Position numbers and translations under genes: made by a program | Notes under the pieces: generated by a model | Seen by the model: only the letters and a program-made list of their open reading frames with translations | Told to the model about the DNA's origin: nothing | Databases searched by the model: none | Assembly (NCBI GenBank): GCA_021827245.1 | Contig: JAKAWN010000065.1 | Span: 1 to 21,008, forward strand | Direction: 5' to 3' | Source of the DNA: Acidobacteriota bacterium | GTDB lineage: Bacteria > Acidobacteriota > Terriglobia > UBA7540 | Length of the DNA stretch: 21,008 nt | In this document: one piece after another, positions 6,960 through 16,239 of the stretch | Position numbering within the stretch: position 1 is the stretch's first letter | How the letters are laid out: every line of letters begins with the position of its first letter

Positions 6960-7640
6960 TGAAATGCCAGCAAACGCGCACCACGAAATCGTTGAAATCG
7001 GAGTAAGTACGCCAGGCGGATGGCCCGGAACCGGATCAAGCAAATCTTCGCACTTTGCACCCGAAGTCCCGTGAGTGCCGGTCTTATTATTGCGTTCCCC
7101 GGCGAACTTGCACTAAGTGCTGCTGGTCGGGTTTGAGAGCGACCCGGAAGCCATGGAGGCCACCTGAAAATACGCGATCCTCACCCCGACCGGGGCGGCC
7201 ATCGCATTGTTTGGATTTCTGCTCCAGTTCTGGGCCATGCGAGTGGCGGGCGGCACTATCTACACGTGGTCCGGGCTGGAACTTGACGCGCCGCACATGC
7301 CTCCGGCGGTGGAAACCGCCGGAACGCCCGACGGGGAACTGTTCGGTGCTGAGTATGGCGTGTTGCTAGACGACCTGACGAGTAGCTAAGTTGAGGGCCA
7401 GGCTAAGAGGTATCCTCTGATGTATCAAGGCTACTCACGCGACCATCGCTCGGATGCCAGGCAGGCGGGATCACGCATTTTTCAATCCGGAAGGCTTTTC
7501 CCGGAGCTACGAGACCTTCAACGGCAACCGCACGGATCCGCTGGTGTGCGAAATCAGGGCTGCCCAGTCCGGGGGTTGATTTCTCTACGCGGCGTGGTTT
7601 TCCCCGTCGGCAACGCCTTCCGCATTTGAAAGGTCGCGCC
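6960..7640 (+). pseudogene. Possible decayed coding sequence, unrecognised
   Basis: Several adjacent frames read like real protein but are broken. At about 7120-7389 one frame reads LLVGFESDPEAMEAT, a TGA stop, then a hydrophobic stretch TPTGAAIALFGFLLQFW and an acidic tail to a TAA. At about 7455-7640 another frame reads DHAFFNPEGFSRSYETFNGN, RTDPLVCEIRAAQSGG, a TGA stop, then FLYAAWFSPSATPS. Third-position GC in these frames is high, as in the neighbouring genes. I do not recognise the family, and the pieces may come from more than one gene. This could also be chance reading in GC-rich spacer. Confidence 0.3.
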
Positions 7641-7722
7641 GGCAGAGGCCAAGATATCTCCGCCGGTCTTTTAGGTTTGGCCTGGAGACCGCCTAATAAC
7701 CTCGACCGCCCGACTCACGGCG

Positions 7723-8352
7723 TCAGTGTTGGGGCTTCGAAGCTGTCTTGTTCCCCGAGGAAGCCGGGTGCGAACTCGAACTGGGGCTATCCGTCGACGC
7801 CGAAGCCGTCTGAACTGGATGCGAGGCGTTATACATCTTGACGATCTCGGGAGTAATGTCAACGCCTTTCGCTGCGTAGTAGACAGGAACCTGGCCCCCG
7901 TCAATCACCAGCGAGTAACCGTGCGTTGAAGCATATTTGTCGATCACCTTGACCATCTTTTGCCCGAGGCTCTGCATGATCGTATTACGGTCATACTGGA
8001 AGGAAGATTGCGCGTCCTCCTCCAGGCGGCGGAGTACCGTTTGCTTCTCCTGCAGTTCGTGCTGCATCCGGCGCTGTTCCCCTGCGCTCAGTGTCGTCAT
8101 CTGCTTCTGCAACTGTTGCTGCAACTGCTGGACTTCCTGTTGCCGCTGTTGGATTTCGGTCTCGCGCGGCTGGAATTTCTTCTGAAGGTCCTGGACGGCC
8201 TGTTTCCCCTCCGCAGTGTCCAAAATGGCCTGCTGGATATCAACAACGGCCACCTTCCCCCCAGTCGGCGCAGGCGCGCTTTGCGCCCCGAGCAAAAGCG
8301 GGCATGCCATAAGGCCAATTGACATAACTATTGCCAGTACTCGATTTCTCAT
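7723..8352 (-). CDS. ompH: OmpH/Skp-family periplasmic chaperone
   Basis: A 209-residue secreted protein. Residues 1-23 form a signal peptide (basic start, hydrophobic core, LLLGAQ cleavage region). The sequence KVAVVDIQQAILDTAEGKQA opens the mature Skp domain, and residues about 55-125 form the Gln-rich coiled-coil arms that hold unfolded outer-membrane proteins. YSLVIDGGQVPVYYAAKGVDIT closes the body domain in the family-typical way; a Ser-rich tail (about 180-209) is extra. The start ATG has AGGAG about nine bases upstream. It lies 69 bases downstream of bamA on the same strand, the classical bamA-skp order, so the two probably act together in outer-membrane protein assembly. Confidence 0.92.
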   Translation of the reverse strand: MRNRVLAIVMSIGLMACPLLLGAQSAPAPTGGKVAVVDIQQAILDTAEGKQAVQDLQKKFQPRETEIQQRQQEVQQLQQQLQKQMTTLSAGEQRRMQHELQEKQTVLRRLEEDAQSSFQYDRNTIMQSLGQKMVKVIDKYASTHGYSLVIDGGQVPVYYAAKGVDITPEIVKMYNASHPVQTASASTDSPSSSSHPASSGNKTASKPQH

Positions 8353-8421
8353 TCTTGCTTACTCCTTTGCCTTTACAAGGCTGCATTTTATCTTGCCACT
8401 GCCCCCTCGACAGCTGTCAAG

Positions 8422-11400
8422 TTAAAAAGTCTGGGCCACTGTAAACCCAAATCTCGACCTTCGCTCCGTGTACCTGAAACCCTGGAAGTATGGCAGGGCG
8501 CTGAGATATGACGCATTGTTCGGGAAGAGACTGCTCGGAGGAAGGTCTTGCGGCGGCGTTATCACTTCATTCAGACGAAGCCAGTTATAACCGTAATAGA
8601 TCCGGAACGGAATGTTGAAGTGCGGAACAATAACCTGCAGTTGGATGCCGGCAGAACTTCGAGGCTGATAGTTGGTTCCTTTGGCTATCTGCAGTTGGGT
8701 GGGTGCTTTGAAGAATGGATAGGTGTCGGTGATTGATGCCAGGGAGTTCGGCCGCAGATTCAGTTCGCTCTTGTGCCAGATGAAATCCATCCCGGCATCA
8801 ACAAACGGCGCCAGTTGTACCGGACCTATGATAGGGATTCTGTATTCGAACTGCGTGTACCATTCTGTATCGCCGCCCGGGAATATAACAGTATTGACCG
8901 GAAAGCTCGTAGATGAACCACAAGCGCCGGAACTTGTGCCGTCCGGGTTGAGCGCTGGAATGGTGTTGCCGGCAGCGTCCCGGTTGCAGACGGAGGCAAC
9001 AGTGGGGAAGAAAGCAACCGGGCTGATCGAATAAATATCAAATCCCCTGATGTCATACTCGCCTCCCATGAAAAATCGCGAGAAGGGCGGCGGAACTCGT
9101 CCACCGAATCCGCTGACAGTCGAGGCAACGGCGTGGAAAGCCAGCGTGTTCCGGTTATGATTAATCGGGTGGTAATACTTGAACTCGAGAGACGGCGTGA
9201 TCGAATTGACGTTGCCTCCCATGAAACTGCCCGCAAACTGCACAGACGCGTAGATGGATTTCCCGCGATGGGGATCCATGTAATTGTCCACGGTGCTGTA
9301 ATTGTAGGTGGGCATGATCGAACTTGTCCGGATGCCCGTAAGGCTGTTCGGCCCCGCCGAGATGTTGTAAAAATTCAGCGCCTGAAAATACTCCTGGGAC
9401 GCCAGGCTGAAAGTCTGCAGGCTGGAGGTCGAATAGCTATACGTCAGGCCCACGCGCGCAAAATGGCGTTTGAGGGGGTAGCTTGCAAATGCCGTGAAAC
9501 CGGTAGAATTCTCTGCGAAATTTTGAAACGAAGTGGCGCCAAATGCCGAGGACAGTGCAGTCTGGCTAATGCCGGAATAAATGCTGGTCTGCTCAAGCTG
9601 GTTAAAATTGACGTCGCTCTTAAAAACCGTAAAGCCGGTTGTGATGGGGCGGTCCATCACATAGGGTTCCGTAAACCCAAAGGTATACAGTTTTTCGTAT
9701 TGTCCGGTCTGGACCCCCACGCTCAACGTCTCTCCAAGGCCCATAAAGTTGTTCGTTGAGTAATTAAAACCAAAGAAATTCCCTGCGATACCGCTGATGC
9801 CTCCGGAAAACCCGATGGAGTTCCGCCCCTTTTCATGAACCTTGAGATCAATATCGACCGTATGATTCTTGGCGTTCTGATTGATCGTGTAGTCGTCTTT
9901 CTTGATCGGTTGGAAAAAGCCCAACTGGTTCACGCGTAGGATGCTCAATTTCCATAGGCGTGTATCAAACATTTCGCCTTCATTCACAAGCAGTTCACGG
10001 CGAATCACCTTATCCCGGGTCTTCGTATTGCCCGCGAAGTTGATCCGGTGGATGAAAAACTGATGGCCTTCATCAAAATCCAAGGTCAAATTGACAATCC
10101 GCTTCTTCCGGTCCGGTTCCGGATCGGGAGTCGCAACAAAATTGATATAGCCGAACTCTCCGTACAGCTTGGTCAAATTGTCGATCGCCTTGCGGACCTT
10201 TGACAGATCAAAGACGTCACCGGGCTTCATGCCAAGAATGGGTTCCAGTTGCTTAGTCTTGAAAAGCTTGTTGCCGCGAATATTGAATCTGCCAAGGCGG
10301 TATTGATGTCCTTGTTCAATGGGAATCGTAATGTCAACTGCCTTCCCATGCCCCCAGCTCCAGAAGAAGAACGGCCAGTGGTGCGCCGTGTTTCTCATCT
10401 TCACCTCCGGCTCCTCTGGAAGAGCGTAAAAGTAACCGTGGTCCTGATATAGTTCGCGCACTTTTTCAAGGTCATATAGAACCTTGTCATGATCGTAAGT
10501 TTTGTGAAACCAGTAGAACCAGGGTGGAAACCCGGATGGCCGCGACAATTTCATGGCGTGTACAAGCGTGCGATTGGGGAAAACGGTGTTGCCGGTAAAA
10601 CGAATGTCCCCCACCTTGACCTTGGGACCTTCGTTCACAATAAACGTCAGCGCCACGGAATTGGGAGGAATGTTCCGTGTCCGGTGAATGACGGTCGCAA
10701 ACTGCCTTCCATGAGCGGCCAACAACTGTTGGAGAATGACCTCGGCCCGCTTGATGACGACAGGATCGTACTGCGAATCCATTGTCAGTCCGACTTTCTG
10801 CTTCTGAAAGGCCTCCATGACATCCGACTGCTGAATGGAATGCAACCCCTTGTAAGCAATGGAGACTACCAATTTCTTTTCGCGGACATAGAAAATGACG
10901 ATGACGCCCTTCGGCGTGTCCTCTTTGAACAGGCGGATGTCGTCGAAGTAGCCGGTGTTCCACAACGCCATAAAATCCCGCTCGAGAGCATTCACGTTAT
11001 ACACATCGCCCGGGTGCGTAAAAATGGTGGCCTGAAGCACCGACGTTGGGACGCGCCGGTTCCCGCGGAACTCAATGGCGTAAATGATCTGCTGTTTTGG
11101 CTTGGCGGGCGGGACCTTTCCCTTGGGCGTTGGTTTTGCAGGAGCTGCAGGCTTAGGGGTTGTGAGTTGGGGCGTCGCAAGTCGAAGCTGCTCGAGGTTT
11201 GAGGGAACCTTCGGGGGGGATGGCGGTTTTTGCTGGTTTTGCTGGTTTTGCTGTTTTTGCTGGGTTTGCTCCTTTTGGATCTGGGCGGTTGGGGAAGCCT
11301 TTTTCTGTTCACCTTGCTGGGGAGAGTTCTGGGCGCCGAGCGCGGGGCACGCTATGATAAGAATCAAAAACGCGGGAGCCAGCCAGCCCCAAGTCACTTC

Positions 11401-11436
11401 ACCTTGCCTTATACGTTTACCTGCAACAAACCTCAA
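8422..11436 (-). CDS. bamA: BamA, outer-membrane beta-barrel assembly protein (Omp85)
   Basis: A 1004-residue Omp85 protein that inserts beta-barrel proteins into the outer membrane. A signal peptide (hydrophobic 19-31, cleavage near ALGA at 35) is followed by an unusual Gln/Pro/Lys-rich linker (36-115). Five POTRA domains follow, at about 117-187, 188-270, 272-376, 378-456 and 458-535, several with the typical RGN or TGN turn. The barrel starts near 537 and carries the lid-loop motif IRGFD (796-800); the protein ends in Phe, as outer-membrane barrels do. The third POTRA has aromatic-rich insertions (about 300-313 and 349-361). The start is TTG at 11436 with AAAGG seven bases upstream; a GTG 39 bases downstream is an alternative that still leaves a signal peptide. 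ompH follows. Confidence 0.95.
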   Translation of the reverse strand: MRFVAGKRIRQGEVTWGWLAPAFLILIIACPALGAQNSPQQGEQKKASPTAQIQKEQTQQKQQNQQNQQKPPSPPKVPSNLEQLRLATPQLTTPKPAAPAKPTPKGKVPPAKPKQQIIYAIEFRGNRRVPTSVLQATIFTHPGDVYNVNALERDFMALWNTGYFDDIRLFKEDTPKGVIVIFYVREKKLVVSIAYKGLHSIQQSDVMEAFQKQKVGLTMDSQYDPVVIKRAEVILQQLLAAHGRQFATVIHRTRNIPPNSVALTFIVNEGPKVKVGDIRFTGNTVFPNRTLVHAMKLSRPSGFPPWFYWFHKTYDHDKVLYDLEKVRELYQDHGYFYALPEEPEVKMRNTAHHWPFFFWSWGHGKAVDITIPIEQGHQYRLGRFNIRGNKLFKTKQLEPILGMKPGDVFDLSKVRKAIDNLTKLYGEFGYINFVATPDPEPDRKKRIVNLTLDFDEGHQFFIHRINFAGNTKTRDKVIRRELLVNEGEMFDTRLWKLSILRVNQLGFFQPIKKDDYTINQNAKNHTVDIDLKVHEKGRNSIGFSGGISGIAGNFFGFNYSTNNFMGLGETLSVGVQTGQYEKLYTFGFTEPYVMDRPITTGFTVFKSDVNFNQLEQTSIYSGISQTALSSAFGATSFQNFAENSTGFTAFASYPLKRHFARVGLTYSYSTSSLQTFSLASQEYFQALNFYNISAGPNSLTGIRTSSIMPTYNYSTVDNYMDPHRGKSIYASVQFAGSFMGGNVNSITPSLEFKYYHPINHNRNTLAFHAVASTVSGFGGRVPPPFSRFFMGGEYDIRGFDIYSISPVAFFPTVASVCNRDAAGNTIPALNPDGTSSGACGSSTSFPVNTVIFPGGDTEWYTQFEYRIPIIGPVQLAPFVDAGMDFIWHKSELNLRPNSLASITDTYPFFKAPTQLQIAKGTNYQPRSSAGIQLQVIVPHFNIPFRIYYGYNWLRLNEVITPPQDLPPSSLFPNNASYLSALPYFQGFRYTERRSRFGFTVAQTF
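11232..11276 (-). repeat. Five 9-bp tandem repeats in the BamA linker
   Basis: On the plus strand, GCTGGTTTT occurs twice exactly and is followed by the variants GCTGTTTTT, GCTGGGTTT and GCTCCTTTT, all in step. In BamA this encodes a run of [KNT]QQ triplets in the linker between signal peptide and first POTRA domain. The unit is three codons, so copy-number changes would keep the frame. Confidence 0.8.
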
Positions 11437-11616
11437 GAAACAACCTTTCTCCCCCGCTCTGATGTAAGAACTTAAGCATCTCGGATGCGGCGAACTCCTC
11501 TAGAGTTGGCTGGCGTCCCCGCATTCAACACAGGCCGGCCTCTGAGCCAATATTTCTGAGGATACGTTTGAAATTCAGGTTACTCGCGGATTTCCCGGCC
11601 CCCTAAAGGAGTCATT

Positions 11617-14055
11617 CTAGTGAGAAAGTGGTGTGGCCGCGACCAGCTTATCATTCACCGGGCGATAATATAGCGATTCGTTTTCGACAACCACCTCCAG
11701 CACAGCGGGCGGCTGAATCTCACCCTGGATCAACGCTTCCGAAAGAGGATCCTCGATATACTTCTGCAAGGCCCGCCGCAACGGCCGCGCCCCGTATGAA
11801 CGATCCGTACAGGTCTTCTCCAAAATCCACTTCCCGGCTTCAGGGGAAAGCGTCAAAGATATGTTCTTTTGAGCCAGATGCTGGTTCATCATATTCACAA
11901 GCAAGTCAAGGATCTGCAGCAGGTCGTTATCATTCAGAGCATTAAAGATAATAATTTCGTCAAGACGGTTCAGGAACTCCGGGTTGAAGAGTCGCTTGAC
12001 CTCGCCCATCACAAGGTCGCTGATCTTCTTTTCTGTCGCTCCTTCGGCAGCCGACTGGAATCCAAGATTCGAGCGCCGTTCCAGGTACCTCGCGCCGATG
12101 TTCGACGTCATTATAATGATCGTGTTCTTGAAGTCAACCGTGTTTCCCAACCCATCCGTCAACTGCCCATCTTCAAAAACCTGCAAAAGAATGTTAAAGA
12201 TGTCGGGGTGCGCTTTCTCAATTTCGTCCAGCAGGATCAAGGAATAAGGCGAACGCCGCACGCGCTCGGTCAACTGCCCGCCCTCCTCGTAACCCACGTA
12301 GCCGGGAGGCGAACCGATCAGTTTTGACACCGAATGCTTCTCCATGAACTCCGACATGTCAAAGCGGATCAGCACCCGTTCGCTGTTGAACAGGATCGCC
12401 GCCAGCGAACGCGCCATTTCTGTCTTGCCCACGCCCGTCGGCCCAAGAAAGAGGAAGGAACCCACCGGCCGCCCGGGTGGCTTGAGGCCGGCCCGGGAAC
12501 GGCGGATCGCCCGCGCCAAAGCCGAAATCGCCGAGTCCTGGCTGATAATTCGCCTGTGCAACTCCTCCTCTAGCCGGAGGAGCTTTGCCATCTCCTCCTC
12601 CTTGATGGAGCTGACTGGAATTCCCGTCCAACGCGAGACCACTTCTTCAATATCCGCCCGTGAGACGGAGCCGATGGCCGTTTCATCAATATTGTATTTT
12701 TCGCGGAGCAATCGGAGGTTCTCGCGCTCCTTCCGTTCTTCATCGGAGTAGAATCGCGCCTTCTCAAACTCGTGGTTGGCAATGGCGTTCTCCATCCTGT
12801 GGACCACGAACTTGATCCGCTTCTGGACGTCGATCATCTCTTCCGGCAGGGTACTTTGCCGCAGCTTCACGCGTGCGCCAGCCTCGTCAACCAGATCAAC
12901 GGCCTTGTCGGGCAAGAAGCGGTCGGGAATATACCGGCTGGAAAGATACACAGCATTCGTAATGGCGTCATCCGCATATGTAACAGCATGGAACTTTTCG
13001 TACCGCTCTTTGATCCCGAAAAGAATCTTGATGGTCTGCGCCTCATCCGGTGGAGGAACTTTAACCGACTGGAACCTGCGTTCCAGTGACCGGTCCCTCT
13101 CGATGGACTTTCGGAATTCGCCCGGTGTCGTGGCGCCGATGCATTGAATCTCGCCGCGTGAAAGTGCCGGCTTCAGGATGTTCGCCGCGTCCAGCGAACC
13201 TTCCGCCGACCCAGCCCCCACCAGGGTATGAAGTTCGTCAATGAAAATAATAGCGTTCTGCGCCTCCATCAGTTCCTTCATGATGGTCTTCAGGCGCTCC
13301 TCGAACTGCCCACGGTACTTGGTGCCTGCCACAATCAGCGAAAGATCAAGGGCCAGGATCCGTTTGTCCGAAAGGAACGAAGGGACGTCGCCCTCTGCGA
13401 TGCGCTCGGCCAACCCTTCGACGATGGCCGTCTTGCCAACACCGGGTTCACCGATCAAGACAGGATTGTTCTTGGTACGGCGGCAAAGAATCTGAATGAC
13501 CCGCTCGACCTCATTTTCCCGTCCGACCAGCGGATCGAGCTGGTTCTCAAGCGCCGCCTGAGTCAGGTCACGACTGAATTCAGAAAGCAGCGAAGTCTCT
13601 TTGGCGCGATTTGCAGAAACCTTCTCGGTCTGAGAGCGGCTTAACTCTTCCCGGAGAGTTGACAGCCTGAGCCCGCGCTCGTGAAGAATTTCCGCAGCAA
13701 AGGACTTATCTTCCCGAAGGAGACCGAGCAGAAGATGCTCGGTTCCGATGTGCTTGTGGGTCAGTCGTTCTGCCTCTTCCGCAGCGTAGGCAAGAACCCG
13801 CTTGCATTCCTGGCTGAGGGGTAATTCAACAGAAGTGGACACCTTTTCCCGTATGGGAATATGTCCTTCGACCTGTTTGCGGATTGATTCTATCGAGGCA
13901 TGTGAACGGAGAAACCGGTTGGTGAGAGCCTTGTCCTCCCGCAACAAACCAAGCAGCAGGTGCTCGGTTTCGATGTAAGGGCTCCCGAACTGGCTGGCCT
14001 CATATCGAGCAAAAAAGATGACACGCCGGGCTTTTTCTGTGTATCTCTCGAACAT
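11617..14055 (-). CDS. clpC: ClpC-type AAA+ unfoldase (Clp protease ATP-binding subunit)
   Basis: An 812-residue Hsp100 protein with two ATPase modules. Residues 1-145 are the double Clp-N repeat ([12 protein letters not shown] occurs at about 30-41 and again at 105-116). The first AAA+ domain has GEPGVGKT (202-209) and IIFIDE (269-274); a short middle/UVR-like region (about 408-455) marks ClpC rather than ClpA or ClpB. The second AAA+ domain has GPTGVGKT (538-545) and LILLDE (606-611). The tripeptide LGF (663-665) is in the position of the ClpP-docking loop, so it probably feeds ClpP. The start has GAGG four bases upstream. It lies 60 bases after lolD. No ctsR or mcsA/mcsB genes adjoin, unlike the Firmicutes clpC operon. 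Confidence 0.95.
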   Translation of the reverse strand: MFERYTEKARRVIFFARYEASQFGSPYIETEHLLLGLLREDKALTNRFLRSHASIESIRKQVEGHIPIREKVSTSVELPLSQECKRVLAYAAEEAERLTHKHIGTEHLLLGLLREDKSFAAEILHERGLRLSTLREELSRSQTEKVSANRAKETSLLSEFSRDLTQAALENQLDPLVGRENEVERVIQILCRRTKNNPVLIGEPGVGKTAIVEGLAERIAEGDVPSFLSDKRILALDLSLIVAGTKYRGQFEERLKTIMKELMEAQNAIIFIDELHTLVGAGSAEGSLDAANILKPALSRGEIQCIGATTPGEFRKSIERDRSLERRFQSVKVPPPDEAQTIKILFGIKERYEKFHAVTYADDAITNAVYLSSRYIPDRFLPDKAVDLVDEAGARVKLRQSTLPEEMIDVQKRIKFVVHRMENAIANHEFEKARFYSDEERKERENLRLLREKYNIDETAIGSVSRADIEEVVSRWTGIPVSSIKEEEMAKLLRLEEELHRRIISQDSAISALARAIRRSRAGLKPPGRPVGSFLFLGPTGVGKTEMARSLAAILFNSERVLIRFDMSEFMEKHSVSKLIGSPPGYVGYEEGGQLTERVRRSPYSLILLDEIEKAHPDIFNILLQVFEDGQLTDGLGNTVDFKNTIIIMTSNIGARYLERRSNLGFQSAAEGATEKKISDLVMGEVKRLFNPEFLNRLDEIIIFNALNDNDLLQILDLLVNMMNQHLAQKNISLTLSPEAGKWILEKTCTDRSYGARPLRRALQKYIEDPLSEALIQGEIQPPAVLEVVVENESLYYRPVNDKLVAATPLSH

Positions 14056-14094
14056 AGCTCCTCAGTTCTTCCTTAGACCCCGCTCCCGACACCT

Positions 14095-14123
14095 ATTATG
14101 CCAAAAAGCAGGTTGTCAGTTAA
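14095..14123 (-). promoter_or_regulatory. Weak candidate promoter for clpC
   Basis: On the minus strand TTAACT (14123-14118) and CATAAT (14100-14095) are separated by 17 bases. The -10 matches five of six consensus bases, the -35 only four. The -35 overlaps the end of lolD, so clpC could have its own start as well as read-through from lysS-lolE-lolD. Confidence 0.3.
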
Positions 14124-14802
14124 ACCGTGGAACTACCACCTCGGTCAATCGGCCGTCTTCCATACGCAACGTCCGAGCCGCGCGCTGCGCGAGTTCCATA
14201 TTGTGCGTGGCTAACACCGAAGTCAACCCATGAACCCGGTGCAACCGTTCGAGCAGATCCATCACAAGCTCGGCGGTCCGGTGATCCAGGTTTCCGGTAG
14301 GCTCATCTGCCAGCAGCAGCGCCGGATTATTTACCAGCGCCCTTGCCAACGCCACACGCTGCTGTTCTCCCCCAGAGAGCTCACCCGTCCGGCGCCCCAT
14401 GGCATTTTCTAGGCCCACCTCCGCCAGAAGTTCCCTGGCACGACCCTGGGCCTTCTCAAAATCGCTTCCTGCAATGAGCTGAGGCAGCATCACGTTCTCA
14501 AGCGCACTGAATTCGGGCAGTAAATGATGCATTTGCCATACAAAACCTATTTTCTGATTTCTGTACTCTGCCTGTTCTTCGAAACTCAGTTCACTCAACC
14601 TCTGCCCATCAAAGTATAACTCACCACGCGTTGGAGTGTCTAGCGCCGCGAGCAGGTGCAGCAGCGTCGTCTTGCCCGATCCGGACCTGCCAACCAGCGC
14701 CAGAAACTCGCCCTGCTCAACCTCGAAGTTGAGACCGTCAAAAACCACAACTTCCTGCTCGCCGGAACGAAAGATCTTGGTCAGATTTTCAGCGCGCAGC
14801 AT
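14116..14802 (-). CDS. lolD: LolD, lipoprotein-releasing ABC transporter ATPase
   Basis: A 228-residue ABC ATPase, full length for LolD. It powers extraction of outer-membrane lipoproteins from the inner membrane by its permease partner. Visible motifs are Walker A GRSGSGKT (38-45), Q-loop Gln90 in FVWQMHHLLPEFSALENVMLP (close to the LolD/MacB pattern), signature LSGGEQQ (142-148), Walker B LLLADE (162-167) and switch His200. The upstream neighbour is the matching permease, 76 bases away, which makes LolD more likely than other MacB-type ATPases. GAGG lies four bases before the ATG. Confidence 0.92.
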   Translation of the reverse strand: MLRAENLTKIFRSGEQEVVVFDGLNFEVEQGEFLALVGRSGSGKTTLLHLLAALDTPTRGELYFDGQRLSELSFEEQAEYRNQKIGFVWQMHHLLPEFSALENVMLPQLIAGSDFEKAQGRARELLAEVGLENAMGRRTGELSGGEQQRVALARALVNNPALLLADEPTGNLDHRTAELVMDLLERLHRVHGLTSVLATHNMELAQRAARTLRMEDGRLTEVVVPRFN

Positions 14803-14878
14803 CGTGCCTCGATTCTCATCTCCGCAAAGGGTACATTAACACAAAAACTCCCAGGGCAATCAGCCTTGGGGTCAGGGA

Positions 14879-16111
14879 TCATTCGTAACGCAAAATCTCC
14901 GCTGAGTCCAGTTTGGCGGCTGAAAAAGACGGATAAAATGCGGCCAGAAAGCTGATCAGCAGCACCGCCAGGCTTATCCACAGGCCGTCCCAGGGACGGG
15001 GAATGAACGGGACGTACGACAAACCATAGACTTCTGCCTGCAAAGGAATCAGCTTGTAGGATTCGCCCAGCCAGGCGCCGCCGTAACCCAGTACCAGGCC
15101 GAGTGCCGTCCCCAGGCTCGCAATCAGAATTCCATGGAGAGTGAACACCGTCCAGATCTGCCTCCTTTTCGCCCCCATCGATTTCAAAACGGCAATGTCG
15201 CGGTTCTTGTCCATCACCATCATCGCCAGGGTGATAAAAATGTTCAGCGCCGCAACCAGCACGATCAAACCGATAGTCAGAATCGTGACAAGACGCTCCA
15301 GATTCAAAGCACTGAATAGCGCGTGGTTCTGGTCCATCCAGGTAGTAGTGGCGAATCCCGGCCCGGCGGCTTTGCGAATGAGCGGTGCAACCGAGTCAGC
15401 CTTGTATACGTCATTCAGCTTGAACTCAATCACTGAAACAACATTTCTCAAATCGAACAAACGCTGGGCGGCATTCAGATTGGTAAAAACCCATGTTGTG
15501 TCGAAGTCATAGAAGCCCGAATTGAATATGCCTACCACGCGAAAGTGCCGGTATTTTGGTAACACTTCGAAAGGTGTCAGCGTCCCCTGCGGGCTCGTGA
15601 TCATCACCGTATCGCCGACCGTCACTCCCAGGGAATTCGCCAGGCCCTTCCCGATGATGATCGGGTCCGCATCGGGAAAGGTTTCAGAGAGCCCCTTCAG
15701 GGAACCCGCCGTCAAATGGTGAAGCAGATCGCACACTTTGACTTCGCGCTCGGGAACCACCCCTTTGATCACCACTCCGCTGGACCGCTGCTGGTTAGAA
15801 ATCAAAGCCTGCTCGTAAAGCGCCGGCGCGTCAGCAACCACATGCGGCAGCTTTGCCAGCCGATCCGCCAGCGCGTCATAATGCCTGATGCTGTTATCCC
15901 TTGTCGTCCGGATAAGATTGATGTTGGCCGTCGCGCCAAGAAGCTTGCTCTGCAACTCCAGCCGGAATCCATTATTGATGGCGAGTGCAATAACCAGTGC
16001 CGCAACGCCTGCCATCACGCCAATCACGGATATCGCCGTGACCACCGAGAGAGCAGCCTGGCGCCGTTTGGCCTTCAGGTATCGCAAAGCGACAAATAGT
16101 TCAAACCTCAT
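14879..16111 (-). CDS. lolE: LolC/LolE-family lipoprotein-releasing permease
   Basis: A 410-residue inner-membrane permease of normal family length. It has four membrane segments (about 20-46, 273-299, 322-346, 376-396), a large periplasmic domain between the first two, and the cytoplasmic coupling stretch DKNRDIAVLKSMGA (301-314) before the third, as in LolC, LolE and other FtsX-type permeases. With LolD it should move mature lipoproteins towards LolA. Only one permease gene is present here, as in many bacteria that use a single LolE/LolF-type subunit as a homodimer; LolC versus LolE cannot be decided from sequence. It lies 128 bases after lysS. No strong Shine-Dalgarno precedes the ATG. Confidence 0.9.
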   Translation of the reverse strand: MRFELFVALRYLKAKRRQAALSVVTAISVIGVMAGVAALVIALAINNGFRLELQSKLLGATANINLIRTTRDNSIRHYDALADRLAKLPHVVADAPALYEQALISNQQRSSGVVIKGVVPEREVKVCDLLHHLTAGSLKGLSETFPDADPIIIGKGLANSLGVTVGDTVMITSPQGTLTPFEVLPKYRHFRVVGIFNSGFYDFDTTWVFTNLNAAQRLFDLRNVVSVIEFKLNDVYKADSVAPLIRKAAGPGFATTTWMDQNHALFSALNLERLVTILTIGLIVLVAALNIFITLAMMVMDKNRDIAVLKSMGAKRRQIWTVFTLHGILIASLGTALGLVLGYGGAWLGESYKLIPLQAEVYGLSYVPFIPRPWDGLWISLAVLLISFLAAFYPSFSAAKLDSAEILRYE

Positions 16112-16239
16112 AACCCAAGGTCATTATCCAATGAGATCGCCTGGGATGGAAAGCCCATTCGGCCTGGATTGCACAATCTCCCGCCCCGCATCCGGTCAGG
16201 CAGCCAGAATGCCGCCCGATTCGATTCGCAAGATGTGAT

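Larger units (their letters stand above)
6731..7722. other. Gene-poor stretch of almost 1 kb
   Basis: No intact gene is seen on either strand. The left third (6731-6950) is AT-richer than its surroundings, lies upstream of the sugar-phosphate operon and should hold its promoter and operator. The rest (about 6960-7640) is GC-rich, with short reading frames broken by stops (described separately). The final 80 bases follow the ompH stop and hold partly complementary CCGGC/GCCGG arms, but no convincing terminator with a T-run. Confidence 0.6.
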
